Shown piece by piece: positions 8,055-17,244 of a stretch of DNA of 64,000 bases. Position numbers and translations under genes: made by a program. The stretch's first letter is position 1; the number at the start of each line of letters is the position of its first letter. The notes under the pieces were generated by a model, which saw only the letters and a program-made list of their open reading frames with translations, did no database searches and was not told where the DNA came from. The stretch lies in NCBI GenBank assembly GCA_024235595.1, contig JACKMC010000007.1:62001-126000 (forward strand). The letters are read 5' to 3'. Source of the stretch: Zoogloeaceae bacterium. Its GTDB lineage: Bacteria > Pseudomonadota > Gammaproteobacteria > Burkholderiales > Rhodocyclaceae.

Positions 8055-9389
8055 TCAATTGCCGCGCGCTGCGTATGGGTTGTTGCTGGTCTTGAATTGT
8101 ATTCGCAAGGGCGTGCCCTGCAATTTGAACGCCTCCATGAAGCTGTGCTCGAGATAGCGCACATAGGACGTTGCGACATGTTCCAGGGCGTTGCCATGAA
8201 TGACGATGATTGGCGGATTGCTGCCACCCTGATGCGCGTAGCGCAGCTTGGGCCGAAACGCGCCATGGCGCGGCGGTTGCTGTTTTTCGACCGCCATCAG
8301 CAGCGCACGGGTCAGGCGTGGGGTCGAGAGCTTGGCCATTGCCGCCGCGAACGCGCCATCCACCGAGCGCAACAGCGCCGAAATCCCCTGCGACTTGAGC
8401 GCCGAGACGTAGTGAAAACGCGCAAAGGACAGAAAGCCGAGCTTGCGCCCGATCTCCTGCTTGACCCGCTCGCGTCGGTAGTCGTCGGTGTTGTCCCACT
8501 TGTTCACTGCAACCACGAGCGCGCGGCCGGTATCGAGCACGAAGCCCGCGATATGCGCATCCTGGTCCGAAATGTCCTGGCTGGCGTCGATGACCAGCAC
8601 CACCACGTTGGCACGCTCGATGGCCTGCAGCGTCTTCACCACCGAGAATTTCTCCACCGCCTCGAACACCTTGCCGCGGCGGCGCAAGCCGGCCGTATCG
8701 ATGAGGGTGTACTGCTTGCCGTCGCGCTCGAAGGGGATCGAGATCGCATCGCGCGTGGTGCCCGGCATGTCGAAGGCGATCACTCGTTCCTCGCCCAGCA
8801 AGGTGTTGATGAGCGTGGACTTGCCGACGTTGGGTCGACCCACGATGGCCACCGCTGGGCCACCGTCGGAGGCATCGCGATCTTCGTCCGGCTCGACCGG
8901 AAAATCGGCCAGCACCAGCTCGAGCAGCGCCTTCACGCCATCGCCATGCGCCGAGGAAATCACCAGCGGATCCCCCAATCCCAGCGCATGGAACTCAGCC
9001 GCGACGAGACCGCGATTCATTCCCTCGCCCTTGTTCACCACGAGGTGAACCGGGCGCCCCGCACGGCGCAGGTGTGCTGCAATCTGCTCGTCGTGCGGCG
9101 TCAGGCCGACCCGCCCGTCGGTGAGGAACAGCAGCGCATCGGCCTCGACGATCGCCTGTTCGGCCTGCCGCGCCATTTCATGCATGATGCCGTCCTTGGC
9201 GACCGGATCGAAACCTGCGGTATCGACCACCAGGAAATCACGATCGCCCAGCCGACCGACGCCATAGTGGCGGTCGCGGGTCAGGCCCGGCTGGTCGGCG
9301 ACCAGCGCATCGCGTGACTTGGTCAGGCGATTGAACAGGGTGGACTTGCCGACGTTCGGTCTTCCGACGAGAACCAGAGTGGGTTTCAA
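8055..9389 (-). CDS. der: Ribosome-assembly GTPase Der (EngA)
   Basis: An essential GTPase with two tandem G domains acting in 50S subunit maturation. Both Walker A motifs read GRPNVGKST (near residues 8 and 186), each followed by switch and DTAG elements, and the C-terminal KH-like domain carries GTPLRIQFKTSNNP. The 444-residue length is normal. It is followed by a 103-bp gap to hfq and preceded by bamB, a widespread proteobacterial order. Confidence 0.97.
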   Translation of the reverse strand: MKPTLVLVGRPNVGKSTLFNRLTKSRDALVADQPGLTRDRHYGVGRLGDRDFLVVDTAGFDPVAKDGIMHEMARQAEQAIVEADALLFLTDGRVGLTPHDEQIAAHLRRAGRPVHLVVNKGEGMNRGLVAAEFHALGLGDPLVISSAHGDGVKALLELVLADFPVEPDEDRDASDGGPAVAIVGRPNVGKSTLINTLLGEERVIAFDMPGTTRDAISIPFERDGKQYTLIDTAGLRRRGKVFEAVEKFSVVKTLQAIERANVVVLVIDASQDISDQDAHIAGFVLDTGRALVVAVNKWDNTDDYRRERVKQEIGRKLGFLSFARFHYVSALKSQGISALLRSVDGAFAAAMAKLSTPRLTRALLMAVEKQQPPRHGAFRPKLRYAHQGGSNPPIIVIHGNALEHVATSYVRYLEHSFMEAFKLQGTPLRIQFKTSNNPYAARGN

Positions 9390-9404
9390 ATTCCGGACTC
9401 CGGT

Positions 9405-10547
9405 TCAGCGGGACGAGATCGCATAGACATTGCCCTTAACCGTCTGGGCCACCACCGCGTCGCGGCCGAGCAGCAGCGGATCGGAACGGATCTGGCTGCC
9501 GTCGGTGGCGATGCGCGCCAGCAAACTGCCATCCTCGCGGCGCAGCAGGTAAACATGGCCTTCGACGTCGCTGACGGCGATATCCCCGCCCACCACGAGC
9601 GGCCGGCCGGTGCCGCGCCCCGCCAGCCTGTCCTGCTTCCAGATGCTCGCCCCGTTGCTCGCATCGAGTGCGATCACCGCACCCTGCTCGTCGGTCACAT
9701 AGAGTTGGCTGCCGTCACGGTCGATGCCGACCGAGCTTGAGATGTCGCGGGTCCACAAGACGTTGCCGTTCGTCGCATCGAAGCATGCGATCCGCCCCTG
9801 ATAGGCGGCAGCACAGAGCGTGCGCTGATAGAGAACGGGTGTTCCAACCACGTCCGCGACGCGCTCGAGTTCGGTCGAACCCCGCGGCGTGGCGACGGAA
9901 AGCTCCCACAGTGCGCCGCCGTTCGAGAGCTTCACTGCCACCAGCTTGCCGCCCGGGAAACCTGCGACCGCCACACCGTCGCGGGCAAGCACGCCCGCAT
10001 AACTGCGCAGCGCCAGCGGCGGCGTTGCACGCTGGTAGACCCAGCGACGCTTGCCGTCGTCGGCAGCCAGGCCGAAGAGCCGGTTGTCGGAGGTACGGAC
10101 CACCACGACGCCGCTGTCGAGCCCCGGCGGGGCGAGGACTTCCGCACTCACGGGTTCCTTCCAGCGGACGCTGCCGGTACCCGCATCCAGGGCAATGACG
10201 TCACCAGCGGCTGTCACCACGGTAACGAGATCCTGGTTTGCGCCGACACCCGCCGAGAGCTTGCGCCCGGTGTCCACACGCCAGACGGTCTTGCCGCCCT
10301 CGATGCGAACCACCGTGCCGTCACCGCCTGCAGCGTAGACCACATCGCCAACCACGGCGGGCTGCAAGGCGACATTCGGCGCGGCGGCGAGGCCGAGCTG
10401 CCAGTCGACCCGTATCGGCGCACCCTGCACGAATTGCGGCAGCGGGCTGATTTTTTCGGCAGAGCGGGCAAACGGATTGAGCGAGCTGCAGGCCGAAAGC
10501 AGAATTGCGGCTGCTGCACTCGCGCAGACGACTGAACGACGACTCAT
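9405..10547 (-). CDS. bamB: Outer-membrane assembly lipoprotein BamB
   Basis: A lipoprotein component of the BAM complex that inserts beta-barrel proteins into the outer membrane. The 380 residues begin with a signal peptide ending in lipobox LLSAC (lipidated Cys20). An eight-bladed PQQ-like beta-propeller follows, with repeated W-containing blades such as GKTVWRVDTG, GSVRWKEPV, GNVLWTRDI and GASIWKQDR. The start overlaps the yfgM stop region by 4 bp. It is not a quinoprotein enzyme; the propeller is structural. Confidence 0.96.
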   Translation of the reverse strand: MSRRSVVCASAAAAILLSACSSLNPFARSAEKISPLPQFVQGAPIRVDWQLGLAAAPNVALQPAVVGDVVYAAGGDGTVVRIEGGKTVWRVDTGRKLSAGVGANQDLVTVVTAAGDVIALDAGTGSVRWKEPVSAEVLAPPGLDSGVVVVRTSDNRLFGLAADDGKRRWVYQRATPPLALRSYAGVLARDGVAVAGFPGGKLVAVKLSNGGALWELSVATPRGSTELERVADVVGTPVLYQRTLCAAAYQGRIACFDATNGNVLWTRDISSSVGIDRDGSQLYVTDEQGAVIALDASNGASIWKQDRLAGRGTGRPLVVGGDIAVSDVEGHVYLLRREDGSLLARIATDGSQIRSDPLLLGRDAVVAQTVKGNVYAISSR

Positions 10548-11188
10548 TTCGCAACTCCCAAAGCATCCAGCTTGGCCTGGATCAACTCACGGATCTGGGC
10601 ATCGTTTGGCGATGCGGCCAGCTCAAGCGCCGCTGCATAGGCGGCGCGGGCCTGGTCCGGCTTGCCCTGGGCAAACAGCACGTCGCCCTTCAGGTCGGCA
10701 TAGGCCAGCCGGTAATCCTCAAGCGGATCAGCGGACAGGCTGGCGAGCGCCGCATCGAAGCTGCCCTCGTCCAGCTGGACCGCGGCCAGACGCAAGCGCG
10801 CCATGTCGCGAACCGCCTGGTTCTCTCCGTGCTCGCTCACCCACGCCAGCATCATGGCAGCGTTCTTGTAGTCACCTGCCTCCGCCTGGGCCTTGCCGGC
10901 GACCAGTGCCCCCAGCACTGCATAGACACTGCCCGAGTGCTTCTCGATGAGTTGCCCCGCGGCCTCGCGAACCTTCTGCGCATCGTTTGCGCTGCCGGCA
11001 TTTACCGCGGTGACATAGAGCAGCGAGGCTTCGGAGGCCTGCTTGCGCTGGTACCAGTTCCACCCCTGCCAACCCACCGAAGACATCGCTACCACGACCA
11101 CCGCGGTAGTCACCAGCTTGCCGTACGTTTCCCACCAGGCCTTGATCTCAGAGATCTGTTCCTGTTCTTCCAGGTCATAAACCGCCAT
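10544..11188 (-). CDS. yfgM: YfgM-like TPR membrane protein (ancillary SecYEG partner)
   Basis: A 214-residue inner-membrane protein: short cytosolic N-terminus (MAVYDLEEQEQISEIKAWW), one membrane helix (about residues 23-42) and a periplasmic tetratricopeptide-like domain (DUF2133 family). In E. coli YfgM associates with the Sec translocon and PpiD. I place the start at MAVYDLEE (11188), with a GGATGG site 5-6 nt upstream, which overlaps hisS by 14 bp; an ATG three codons upstream (11197) is possible. Position between hisS and bamB matches the family's usual neighbourhood. Confidence 0.92.
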   Translation of the reverse strand: MAVYDLEEQEQISEIKAWWETYGKLVTTAVVVVAMSSVGWQGWNWYQRKQASEASLLYVTAVNAGSANDAQKVREAAGQLIEKHSGSVYAVLGALVAGKAQAEAGDYKNAAMMLAWVSEHGENQAVRDMARLRLAAVQLDEGSFDAALASLSADPLEDYRLAYADLKGDVLFAQGKPDQARAAYAAALELAASPNDAQIRELIQAKLDALGVAK

Positions 11189-12467
11189 CGTCGCCATCCA
11201 ACGCAAAGAGTTGATCTGCCAGCGCCGGTGCCAGCTCATCAAGGCTGACCCGGCGCTGTTCGCCGCCACGCATCGGTTTGAGCGTGACCTCGCCCGCCGC
11301 GGCTTCGTCCTCGCCGATCACCAATGCGAACGGGGCGCCGCTCGCGTCGGCCTTTTTCATCTGGGATTTGAAACTGCCGCCACCGCAATGCAGCAGGGTT
11401 GCGAATCCATGCCCCCGCAAAGCCTCGGCAGCGCGGAAAGCGAGCCGTGTGGCCGCCTCCCCCTGATGCACCACATAGACTTCGGGGCCGACCTTGTCGG
11501 GCTCGCCACCCGACTCCAGCCACAGTGCGAGAATCCGCTCCACGCCCATCGCGAAGCCCGCAGCCGGCGCCGGCTTGCCGCCAAGCTGCTCTACCAGGCC
11601 ATCGTAGCGCCCCCCCGCGCAGATCGTTCCCTGCGCGCCAAGACGCGTGGTGACCCATTCGAACACGGTGCGATTGTAGTAATCGAGGCCGCGCACCAGG
11701 CGCGGATTGATCCGGTAGGGGATGCCTGCGTCCTTGAGCAGCAGCTGGACGCCCTCGAAGTGCCTGAGGGACTCCTCGCCGAGGTAGTCGATCAGCCTCG
11801 GCGCAGCTTCCACCAGCGCTTGCAACGCCGGGTTCTTGGTGTCGAGGATGCGAAGCGGATTGGTATGCAGGCGGCGCTTGCCGTCTTCGTCGAGGGCGTC
11901 CTGGTGCTGCTCGAGGTAGGCGATCAGCGCTTCGCGGTGGCGTGCCCGCTCCTCGCTGCTGCCCAGCGAGTTCAGCTCCAGGTTCACATCCTCCAGTCCA
12001 AGGTCGTCCCACAGGCGCGCGCACATGAGGATGTGCTCGGCATCGACGTCCGGGCCCTCGAAGCCGAGCGCCTCGACGCCGACCTGATGAAACTGCCGAT
12101 AGCGCCCCTTCTGAGGCCGCTCATGACGGTACATCGGCCCGTGGTAATAGAGGCGCTGCGGGCCCGCCGACAGCATCTTGTGCTGGATTGCGGCGCGCAC
12201 GCACGAGGCCGTGCCTTCGGGGCGCAGCGTGAGCAACTCGCCATTGAGCGCATCCTCGAAGGAGTACATCTCCTTTTCCACGATATCCGTGACTTCGCCG
12301 ATCGCACGCTTGAAGAGCGGCGTCGGCTCGACGATCGGCATGCGAATCGGGCGGTAGCCGTAGGCTCCCAGCCAGTCGCGGATCATTTCCTCGAATTGCT
12401 CCCAGGTTTCGGCCTCGTCGGGCAGGATGTCGTTCATCCCGCGCACGGCCTGCAAGGTTTGACTCAT
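11175..12467 (-). CDS. hisS: Histidyl-tRNA synthetase
   Basis: A class II aminoacyl-tRNA synthetase of 430 residues that charges tRNA-His. Motif 2 is around RPQKGRYRQFHQVGVEALG (about residues 113-131), the histidine-specific motif is RGLDYYNRTVFEW, and motif 3 lies in GGRYDGLVEQLGG. The C-terminal anticodon domain is present. It is the catalytically complete counterpart of the HisZ encoded at 3002-4159. It lies 27 bp after ispG in the usual ispG-hisS order. Confidence 0.97.
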   Translation of the reverse strand: MSQTLQAVRGMNDILPDEAETWEQFEEMIRDWLGAYGYRPIRMPIVEPTPLFKRAIGEVTDIVEKEMYSFEDALNGELLTLRPEGTASCVRAAIQHKMLSAGPQRLYYHGPMYRHERPQKGRYRQFHQVGVEALGFEGPDVDAEHILMCARLWDDLGLEDVNLELNSLGSSEERARHREALIAYLEQHQDALDEDGKRRLHTNPLRILDTKNPALQALVEAAPRLIDYLGEESLRHFEGVQLLLKDAGIPYRINPRLVRGLDYYNRTVFEWVTTRLGAQGTICAGGRYDGLVEQLGGKPAPAAGFAMGVERILALWLESGGEPDKVGPEVYVVHQGEAATRLAFRAAEALRGHGFATLLHCGGGSFKSQMKKADASGAPFALVIGEDEAAAGEVTLKPMRGGEQRRVSLDELAPALADQLFALDGDDGGL

Positions 12468-12494
12468 GTTGCTCCCGAATCCGCTTTCGGCCGC

Positions 12495-13757
12495 TCAGGC
12501 CGTGACGTTCTTCTTCTGATAGGTTCGATCGACGTAGGCTTCGATGATCGCCACGAACTCGCTCGCGATGCGATCGCCGCGCAGGGTGACCGTCTTCACG
12601 CCATCCTCGAAAACCGGCGCAGCGGGTGTCTCGCCGGTGCCCGGCAGCGAAATGCCGATGTTCGCGTGCTTGCTCTCGCCCGGCCCATTGACCACGCAGC
12701 CCATCACCGCGAGGGTCATGTTTTCGACACCGTCGTAGTGGTCCCGCCACTGCGGCATCTTGTCACGTACATAGGCCTGGACCTCGGACGCAAGCTCCTG
12801 GAAGAAGGTGCTGGTGGTGCGGCCGCAACCCGGGCATGCCGTAACCATGGGAGTAAATGCCCGCAGCCCCATGGTCTGCAGGATCTCCTGCGCCACCACC
12901 ACCTCCTGGGTTCGCGCACCGCCCGGCTCGGGGGTAAGCGAAATCCGGATGGTGTCGCCGATGCCTTCCTGCAGCAGCACCGAGAGCGCCGCAGTGGAGG
13001 CCACGATGCCCTTCGAACCCATCCCCGCCTCGGTCAGCCCGAGATGCAGCGGGTAGTCGCAACGGGCCGACAGGTCGCGATACACCGCGATCAGGTCCTG
13101 AACACTGGACACCTTGGCGGAAAGAATGATCTTGTCGCCACCCAGGCCATACTCCTCGGCCTTGATCGCGGACTCGAGCGCCGAAGTGACCAGCGCTTCG
13201 CGCATCACCGCACCGGCGTCAAGCGGAACGGCGCGGCGCGCATTGCCGTCCATGATTCGCGCCAGCACCGATTGGTCGAGGCTGCCCCAATTCACCCCGA
13301 TGCGGACCGGTTTGTCGTAGCGGCATGCGATCTCGATGATGCTCGCGAACTGGGTGTCGCGCTTCGCTCCGGCGCCGACGTTGCCCGGATTGATGCGCAG
13401 CTTGGCGAGCGCCTCCGCGCAGGCCGGATGATCGGTCAGCAGCTTGTGGCCGTTGTAGTGGAAATCGCCGACCAGCGGCACGGCCACACCCATGCGCTCG
13501 AGCTGCTCGCGGATCCGCGGCACCGCCGCCGCCGCCTCGTCGTTATTGACGGTGATGCGCACCAGCTCGGACCCTGCCCTGGCAAGCTGAGCGATCTGGA
13601 TCGCGGTGCCGATATGGTCTGCGGTGTCGGTGTTGGTCATGGACTGCACCACGACCGGCGCATCCGATCCGACCGCGACCGGGCCCACCCGCACGGTGCG
13701 CGTCTTTCGGCGCCCCTGTGGCTGCCCGCTGCTCACTTCGAGTTGGCTAGTCGGCAT
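12495..13757 (-). CDS. ispG: 4-hydroxy-3-methylbut-2-en-1-yl diphosphate synthase (GcpE)
   Basis: An iron-sulfur enzyme of the MEP isoprenoid pathway that converts methylerythritol cyclodiphosphate to HMBPP. The 420 residues contain a TIM-barrel N-terminal half (VVVQSMTNTDTAD near residue 35) and a C-terminal [4Fe-4S] domain with CPGCGRT and MGCVVNGPGE, which supply the three cluster cysteines. The length and the ispG-hisS adjacency are standard. It sits 3 bp after rodZ, implying co-transcription. Confidence 0.97.
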   Translation of the reverse strand: MPTSQLEVSSGQPQGRRKTRTVRVGPVAVGSDAPVVVQSMTNTDTADHIGTAIQIAQLARAGSELVRITVNNDEAAAAVPRIREQLERMGVAVPLVGDFHYNGHKLLTDHPACAEALAKLRINPGNVGAGAKRDTQFASIIEIACRYDKPVRIGVNWGSLDQSVLARIMDGNARRAVPLDAGAVMREALVTSALESAIKAEEYGLGGDKIILSAKVSSVQDLIAVYRDLSARCDYPLHLGLTEAGMGSKGIVASTAALSVLLQEGIGDTIRISLTPEPGGARTQEVVVAQEILQTMGLRAFTPMVTACPGCGRTTSTFFQELASEVQAYVRDKMPQWRDHYDGVENMTLAVMGCVVNGPGESKHANIGISLPGTGETPAAPVFEDGVKTVTLRGDRIASEFVAIIEAYVDRTYQKKNVTA

Positions 13758-13760
13758 CGA

Positions 13761-14696
13761 TCATTCAACCTTGAAACGTGCAACGGTGACCTTGATGTGC
13801 GGCACCATGTCGAACTCGCGCCCGTTGTGCTCGAGCTTCACATAGCGCGCATTGCCGACCACCAGCCTGAAAGGCGCCTTTCCGGTAACTTCCTGCGCGG
13901 TACCTTCGCGCCCGGTGCCGGAAAAGAGCACCTTGTTGTCGGCATCGCGTACTTCGAACCAGGCGTCGCGCTCGAAGCGGAAATCGAGTCGATCGCCGGC
14001 GGCCACATCGGCAGCGGGCTTGGTGTCGACGGGCGCTGGTGCCGGCAGCCCGGGCGCGGGAAGCGTCGGTTCGGCGACCAAAGGCGGCGAAACCGTCGTG
14101 GGCGCAGCGGGGGCGGCCGAAGGCGCCTCGGTCACGACCGCTTCGGGCCCCGCCGGCAGCGCGGGATCGGTGCCCGGGGGGAAGGTCGGTGCATCTACCG
14201 CGGTCGGTTCCGGCGCCATGATGTTCTCTTCGGCAAGCAGCTCATCGTTTGGCACCGGCTGCTGAAACCAGTTGAAATACCAGCCTGACAGCACCAACAG
14301 AAACAGGCCGAAGGCGATCAGCGCGACCGGCAGCGACGATGGGCGCAGCCGCTCGCCGGCCGAGGGCATCGTCCCCACGGCATTGGAGACGGGCGCCAGG
14401 TCCATCGCATCGCCGGCGGTGAATTGATCCAGCGCGGCCAACAGCGGTGCGGCATCCAGTTGGAGGTGCCGCGCATAATTGCGCAGAAAGCCGCGCGCGA
14501 AGGCCTTGCCGGGAAGAAGGTCGAAGCGATCGGTTTCGAGCGCCTCGACCTGGCGGCCGGTGAGCTTGAGCGCCCCCGCCACGTCCTGGATCGACTCTCC
14601 GCGGGCTTCGCGCGTCGCACGCAGTGTGTAGCCGATGGCCGGCACGGCTGCGCGATCCTCGTCGCCGCCACCCTCAGGATGGTTTGCCTCGTTCAC
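13761..14696 (-). CDS. rodZ: RodZ-like cell-shape protein
   Basis: A 311-residue bitopic protein. A cytosolic Cro/C1-type helix-turn-helix (about residues 22-85; TLRATREARGESIQDVAGAL) is followed by one membrane helix (about 122-143; LPVALIAFGLFLLVLSGWYF). A Pro/Ala-rich linker and a periplasmic DUF4115 beta domain (about 230-311; LDFRFERDAWFEVRDADNK) complete it. RodZ links MreB filaments to the cell-wall elongation machinery. Placement between pilF and ispG is the usual proteobacterial context. Its start overlaps the pilF stop by 4 bp. Confidence 0.93.
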   Translation of the reverse strand: MNEANHPEGGGDEDRAAVPAIGYTLRATREARGESIQDVAGALKLTGRQVEALETDRFDLLPGKAFARGFLRNYARHLQLDAAPLLAALDQFTAGDAMDLAPVSNAVGTMPSAGERLRPSSLPVALIAFGLFLLVLSGWYFNWFQQPVPNDELLAEENIMAPEPTAVDAPTFPPGTDPALPAGPEAVVTEAPSAAPAAPTTVSPPLVAEPTLPAPGLPAPAPVDTKPAADVAAGDRLDFRFERDAWFEVRDADNKVLFSGTGREGTAQEVTGKAPFRLVVGNARYVKLEHNGREFDMVPHIKVTVARFKVE

Positions 14697-15487
14697 CGTG
14701 ATTGTTCCTTGCTGTAAGTCTCGTATTCCTTCGACGTCGGGAAGCGGCTGCGCAACTGGGTCGCGAAACTCGCTTCATTCTCGCGATTGCCCAACTTGCG
14801 GGCGATTCGCGTCCCCAACAGCAGGGATTCAGCCGTTGGAGCCGCTTGCTGCTGGAGAGTCTGCAGATGGCCGTTGGCGATATCGTAGGCCCCGCGCTTG
14901 TAGGCAAGCGATGCCAACTGGTAGAGCGCCAGCGTATTGGATGGGTCTGCCTGCACCGCGAGCTGGAACTGTCGCTCCGCGGCCTCGTCCTCGTTCAGGC
15001 GCAGGTAGCAGAGGCCTGCATTCGTGAAGGGCCGCGTCGGAGTGCGGTAGTAGGGGTTGCGCACAACCGTGGCGAGGCGCTCCAGACCGGCCCGCTCTTC
15101 GCCCGAGGCACACAGGAACCAGCCATACGTATTGTTGATCTCCGGATCGCCAGGCGCCAGGGCGCTTGCCTTTTCGAAATTCTGCCGCGCCGCGACCTTG
15201 TCGTCGAGATACATGTAGATCTGGCCGAAGAGGTGATAGACCGGTGCGTATTCCGGATCGAAGGCCTGGGCAACGCGCGCTTCATCGAGCGCCACACCGA
15301 ATCGTCCGGCCTTGAAATAGGCGGTCCCAAGGTCGACGTGGATCTTCGCGCCAGCCTGGCGCTCGCTGGTCGCCGGCAACTCGGAAACGGGTCGCTGGAT
15401 GTTCGACTCGGTCGACAGCCCGGCACCGCGGGTCGCACACCCGGCAAGCAGCAGGACACAGATGGCACATAGCAGTTGACGCTTCAT
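14693..15487 (-). CDS. pilF: Type IV pilus biogenesis lipoprotein PilF/PilW
   Basis: A 264-residue outer-membrane lipoprotein pilotin that helps localise the PilQ secretin. The signal peptide ends in LLLAGC (lipidated Cys17). Five to six TPR repeats follow; examples are HVDLGTAYFKAGRFGVALDE and APVYHLFGQIYMYLDDKVAA. The start at 15487 is chosen because the signal peptide starts there; the longer open frame upstream lies inside rlmN. The start overlaps the rlmN stop (ATGA). Confidence 0.92.
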   Translation of the reverse strand: MKRQLLCAICVLLLAGCATRGAGLSTESNIQRPVSELPATSERQAGAKIHVDLGTAYFKAGRFGVALDEARVAQAFDPEYAPVYHLFGQIYMYLDDKVAARQNFEKASALAPGDPEINNTYGWFLCASGEERAGLERLATVVRNPYYRTPTRPFTNAGLCYLRLNEDEAAERQFQLAVQADPSNTLALYQLASLAYKRGAYDIANGHLQTLQQQAAPTAESLLLGTRIARKLGNRENEASFATQLRSRFPTSKEYETYSKEQSR

Positions 15488-16602
15488 CGACGCTCCTCGG
15501 AGACAGGGATGACGGGACGCCCGGCAGCGGTGCGGCGCGTCTTGTCCAGTACTTGGCCGGCCAGTTGCCCGCATGCGGCGTCCACATCGTCGCCCCTCGT
15601 CTTGCGGGTCGTGGCGACGATGCCCGCCTCGGCGAGGATAGTCGAGAAGCGACGGATGCGTTCGGGCGACGAGCGCTGGTAGCCGGAATTGGGAAACGGG
15701 TTGAAGGGTATCAAGTTGAACTTGCAGGACACCTCGCGTGCGATGGCGACGAGTTCGCGCGCATGGCTGTCCTGGTCGTTCACGCCATCGAGCATCACGT
15801 ACTCGAAGGTGATGAAGTCGCGCGGCGCAGCCTCGAGATAGCGATTGCATGCGGCGAGCAAGGCTTTGAGCGGATATTTCTGATTGATCGGCACCAGCTT
15901 GTCGCGCAGCGCATCGTTGGGCGCGTGCAGCGAAACCGCCAGCGCTACCGGACAGACTTCCCGCAGTCGATCCATGGCCGGCACGATACCGGAAGTCGAT
16001 ACCGTTACGCGTCGGCGCGAAAGGCCGTACGCGTGATCGTCGAGCATCACCCGCAGCGCGGTCACCACGTTGTCAAAATTCGCCAGCGGCTCGCCCATTC
16101 CCATCATCACCACATTGCTGATGATCCGCTCGCCGGCGGCTTCACCGCCGCTCACTGCGCCGAGCAGTCGATTCGCAAGCCACAACTGGCCAATGATCTC
16201 GCCGGCAGAGAGGTTACGGTTGAAGCCCTGCTTGCCGGTAGAGCAGAACGAGCAATCGAGCGCACAGCCGGCCTGCGAAGAGATGCACAGCGTGCCGCGC
16301 CGCGTCTCGGGAATGAACACCGCCTCCACCGCGTTGCGACCGCCCACATCGAGCAACCATTTGCGCGTTCCGTCGACCGAAACCGAGTCACGCACCGGCT
16401 GCGGCGCGGCGATCACCGCGTCACGTTCGAGCCGGGCGCGCAGCGACTTGGCGACGTCGGTCATCTGCGAGAACTCGGCACAGCCTTCGCGATGCATCCA
16501 TCGCATGACCTGGCGCGCGCGAAACGGCTTCTCGCCCATCGTGGCGAACCACGCGACGAGACCGTCCACATCGAAATCGAGAAGATTGACCGGCGTTACC
16601 AT
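15484..16602 (-). CDS. rlmN: 23S rRNA / tRNA adenine-C2 methyltransferase RlmN
   Basis: A radical-SAM enzyme that makes m2A2503 in 23S rRNA and m2A37 in some tRNAs. The 372 residues contain the CxxxCxxC cluster motif (CALDCSFC), the GMGEPLANFDN SAM-contact block and the later catalytic-cysteine region (KTRGDDVDAACGQLAG). The start at 16602 (MVTPVNLLDF) is supported by GGAG 7 nt upstream; an ATG nine codons earlier is less likely. A GC-rich hairpin (16630-16651) without a strong T run lies between it and ndk. Confidence 0.96.
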   Translation of the reverse strand: MVTPVNLLDFDVDGLVAWFATMGEKPFRARQVMRWMHREGCAEFSQMTDVAKSLRARLERDAVIAAPQPVRDSVSVDGTRKWLLDVGGRNAVEAVFIPETRRGTLCISSQAGCALDCSFCSTGKQGFNRNLSAGEIIGQLWLANRLLGAVSGGEAAGERIISNVVMMGMGEPLANFDNVVTALRVMLDDHAYGLSRRRVTVSTSGIVPAMDRLREVCPVALAVSLHAPNDALRDKLVPINQKYPLKALLAACNRYLEAAPRDFITFEYVMLDGVNDQDSHARELVAIAREVSCKFNLIPFNPFPNSGYQRSSPERIRRFSTILAEAGIVATTRKTRGDDVDAACGQLAGQVLDKTRRTAAGRPVIPVSEERR

Positions 16603-16680
16603 TTGCAGCTCCGGGGCCCCATAACGCAATCGGCCCGATCTGCCGGGCCGACACTGCGAGACACCCCGCTGAATGACAGC

Positions 16681-17106
16681 TTAGCGCGAATAGACGTTCA
16701 TGGCGGGGAAGAAGAACGCGATCTCGACGGCCGCGGTTTCGGCCGCATCGGAACCATGAACCGCGTTGGCGTCGATGGATTCGGCGAAATCGGCACGGAT
16801 CGTACCGGCGGCCGCTTCCTTGGGATTGGTCGCGCCCATCAACTCCCGGTTCTTGGCGATCGCGCCCTCGCCTTCGAGCACCTGGATCATCACCGGGCCG
16901 GAGGTCATGAAGGACACCAGGTCCTTGTAGAACGGACGGGCCTTGTGAACAGCGTAGAACTCGCCGGCTTCGCGCTCGGACAGGTGGGCCATCTTCGATG
17001 CGACGACCTTGAGGCCAGCGTCTTCGAAGCGCTGGTAGATCTTGCCGATCACGTTCTTGGCGACGGCATCGGGCTTGATGATGGAAAGGGTACGTTCAAT
17101 TGCCAT
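16681..17106 (-). CDS. ndk: Nucleoside diphosphate kinase
   Basis: Cytosolic enzyme transferring gamma-phosphate between nucleoside di- and triphosphates through a phosphohistidine. The 141 residues contain the active-site signature NAVHGSDAAETAAVEI with catalytic His near residue 117, plus MAIERTLSIIKPDAVAKN at the N-terminus. The length is standard. The start is fixed by the conserved MAIERT. It heads the ndk-rlmN-pilF run and lies after the terminator of the dct operon. Confidence 0.98.
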   Translation of the reverse strand: MAIERTLSIIKPDAVAKNVIGKIYQRFEDAGLKVVASKMAHLSEREAGEFYAVHKARPFYKDLVSFMTSGPVMIQVLEGEGAIAKNRELMGATNPKEAAAGTIRADFAESIDANAVHGSDAAETAAVEIAFFFPAMNVYSR

Positions 17107-17188
17107 GAAAAACTCCGGATTGGACAAAAAACCACGCTTAGCGTAACGCGCCATTTTAACAGCAAATGCCCGGCGCGCCCGAGGCGCG

Positions 17189-17216
17189 AAAAAAATGCCC
17201 GGCACGAGGCCGGGCA
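17189..17216 (-). terminator. Rho-independent terminator of the dctPQM operon
   Basis: On the minus strand, stem TGCCCGGC / GCCGGGCA with a 5-nt loop is followed by seven T residues. It starts 29 nt after the dctM stop codon and separates the TRAP operon from ndk. Confidence 0.88.
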
Positions 17217-17244
17217 CAAAACGGGACGAACCGCCTTCCTTCGC

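Noticed and set aside
11211..14288. A 1,025-codon open frame on the plus strand
   Set aside because: Antisense to hisS, ispG and rodZ, all of which have clear motifs; a codon-bias artefact.
16630..16651. Rho-independent terminator between ndk and rlmN
   Set aside because: An 8-bp GC-rich stem is present, but on the minus strand it is followed by GATTGCG rather than a T tract; it may be a processing hairpin.
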